Shown here in pieces: positions 7,685-8,306 of a stretch of DNA of 8,306 nt. The DNA is from Ignavibacteria bacterium UBA6688. Lineage in GTDB: Bacteria > Bacteroidota > Ignavibacteria > UBA10030. The stretch covers positions 1 to 8,306 of the forward strand of contig DKJQ01000034.1 of the NCBI GenBank assembly GCA_002454845.1, written 5' to 3'. The notes beneath the pieces are model-generated. The model was not told the DNA's origin. It was given only the letters and a program-made list of their open reading frames with translations, and made no database searches. How positions within the stretch are numbered: position 1 is the first letter of the stretch; each line of letters begins with the position of its first letter. The translations under genes and the position numbers were made by a program.

Positions 7685-7835
7685 GGTTATTCCGTACGGT
7701 CATAAGAGTCATAGAAGGCTTCCTAGAGATGGTCGCTTGGCGTAACTTTATCCCAAGAGAATTCATATCAACCGATCCAGGAAGAGTTGAGCCAACAAAT
7801 TGTCCTCATTGTTCTGAGGTCCGATGCAGGGTTTG
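7685..7835 (-). other. Intergenic gap, possible internal promoter or weak hairpin
   Basis: This 151-base stretch is by far the longest gap between genes here; the others are 15 to 36 bases. On the minus strand it holds a small hairpin just after the dehydratase stop (CCTCA/TGAGG, 7804-7808 with 7815-7819, 6-base loop). No U-run follows, so it is a poor terminator. Further on there is a TGATATGAA stretch resembling an extended -10 element, but no well-spaced -35 box. I could not support a promoter firmly, and no small ORF here looks real. Confidence 0.3.
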
Positions 7836-8306
7836 TCATCGTTCCTCGTACATTTTCCGGTAATAGTGCTGATACTCCCCGCTCAGGATATTCCTCCACC
7901 ACGGCTCATGGTCCTGATACCATCGGATTGTCTCGAGAATACCAGCCTCGAAGGCGTGTGTGGGGACCCAGTGCAGATCGGTGCGAATCTTCCCCGCATT
8001 GATCGCGTACCGCCGGTCATGACCCGGACGGTCTTTCACGAACGAGATCAGCGATTCCGGCTTGCCTACGTGACGAAGAATCATCTTCACCACATCGATA
8101 TTCCGTTCTTCCGCATTCCCGCCGATGTTATAAACCTCTCCATCTTTCCCCTTATGGAATACCGCGTCGATGGCGCTGCAGTGATCCTCCACATGCAACC
8201 AGTCGCGTACATTCCCCCCATCCCCATAGACCGGAAGGGCCTTATCGCTCATCGCATTCAAAATCATTAACGGAATGAGTTTTTCAGGAAATTGGTACGG
8301 TCCGTA
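7836..8306 (-). CDS. rfbB: dTDP-glucose 4,6-dehydratase, C-terminal part (5' end outside window)
   Basis: The last 156 residues of an RmlB/RfbB-type extended SDR, which converts dTDP-glucose to dTDP-4-keto-6-deoxyglucose, the precursor of rhamnose and many deoxy and amino sugars. The frame is open to the window edge and the visible part begins YGPYQFPEKLIPLMILNAM. That is the classic RmlB block following the substrate-binding asparagines, so the true start lies beyond 8306; a start at the ATG at 8267 would be wrong. Other family signatures are LPVYGDGGNVRDWLHVEDHC (24-43), YNIGG (59-63) and DRPGHDRRYAI (92-102), followed by a usual C-terminus with ETIRWY. Full-length relatives have about 340-355 residues, so somewhat under half is seen. 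The Rossmann motif and catalytic Tyr/Lys are outside the window. No rmlA, rmlC or rmlD gene follows; the next gene is the oxidoreductase-SDR fusion after a 151-base gap. Confidence 0.95.
   Translation of the reverse strand, partial: YGPYQFPEKLIPLMILNAMSDKALPVYGDGGNVRDWLHVEDHCSAIDAVFHKGKDGEVYNIGGNAEERNIDVVKMILRHVGKPESLISFVKDRPGHDRRYAINAGKIRTDLHWVPTHAFEAGILETIRWYQDHEPWWRNILSGEYQHYYRKMYEER

Noticed and set aside
7443..7766. Minus-strand 107-codon frame overlapping the start of the fusion gene
   Set aside because: Most of it is out of frame within the oxidoreductase domain, and its product has no recognisable features.
7804..7819. Hairpin after the dehydratase gene as a rho-independent terminator
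   Set aside because: The stem is only 5 bp and no run of U follows on the minus strand.
1..8306. CRISPR array, tRNA/rRNA, insertion sequence, attachment site or tandem repeat
   Set aside because: No regularly spaced repeats, cloverleaf-like segment, transposase motif or terminal inverted repeats were seen on either strand; almost all of the sequence is coding.

Overview
The window is part of a surface-polysaccharide (capsule, O-antigen or exopolysaccharide) locus from a bacterium with a two-membrane envelope. Six genes all read on the minus strand, so transcription runs from high to low coordinates. An outer-membrane-export type SLBB protein together with a Wzz-type chain-length regulator and a Wzx-type flippase points to a diderm and to the Wzx/Wzy-dependent route. 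Base composition looks moderate and fairly even. The species cannot be named from the sequence. The style of the SLBB and Wzz proteins (export protein with several SLBB repeats and no lipobox, Wzz without a kinase domain) would suit an environmental lineage outside the enteric bacteria, but that is an impression and was not tested.

Layout in transcription order: (1) 8306-7836, the 3' part of a dTDP-glucose 4,6-dehydratase gene, cut by the window edge. (2) A 151-base gap. (3) 7684-5621, a 687-residue two-domain protein joining an N-terminal Gfo/Idh/MocA-type oxidoreductase to a C-terminal extended SDR (NAD-dependent epimerase/dehydratase). (4) 5605-4508, a non-hydrolysing UDP-GlcNAc 2-epimerase of the WecB family, which starts at TTG only 15 bases after the fusion's stop and in the same reading phase. 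(5) 4488-2731, an SLBB polysaccharide-export protein. (6) 2696-1644, a Wzz-like chain-length determinant. (7) 1607-60, a Wzx-like flippase. The last 59 bases hold no complete gene.

How they fit together: the dehydratase, the fusion and the epimerase make or modify nucleotide sugars. The flippase moves the lipid-linked repeat unit across the inner membrane, the Wzz protein sets polymer length, and the SLBB protein carries the polymer through the periplasm and outer membrane. From the fusion to the flippase the gaps are only 15 to 36 bases, which suggests one operon. No polymerase (Wzy), glycosyltransferase, initiating transferase or tyrosine kinase lies inside the window, so the glycan structure cannot be deduced. 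The most unusual item is the oxidoreductase-SDR fusion. I found no RNA gene, CRISPR array, insertion sequence or phage feature.
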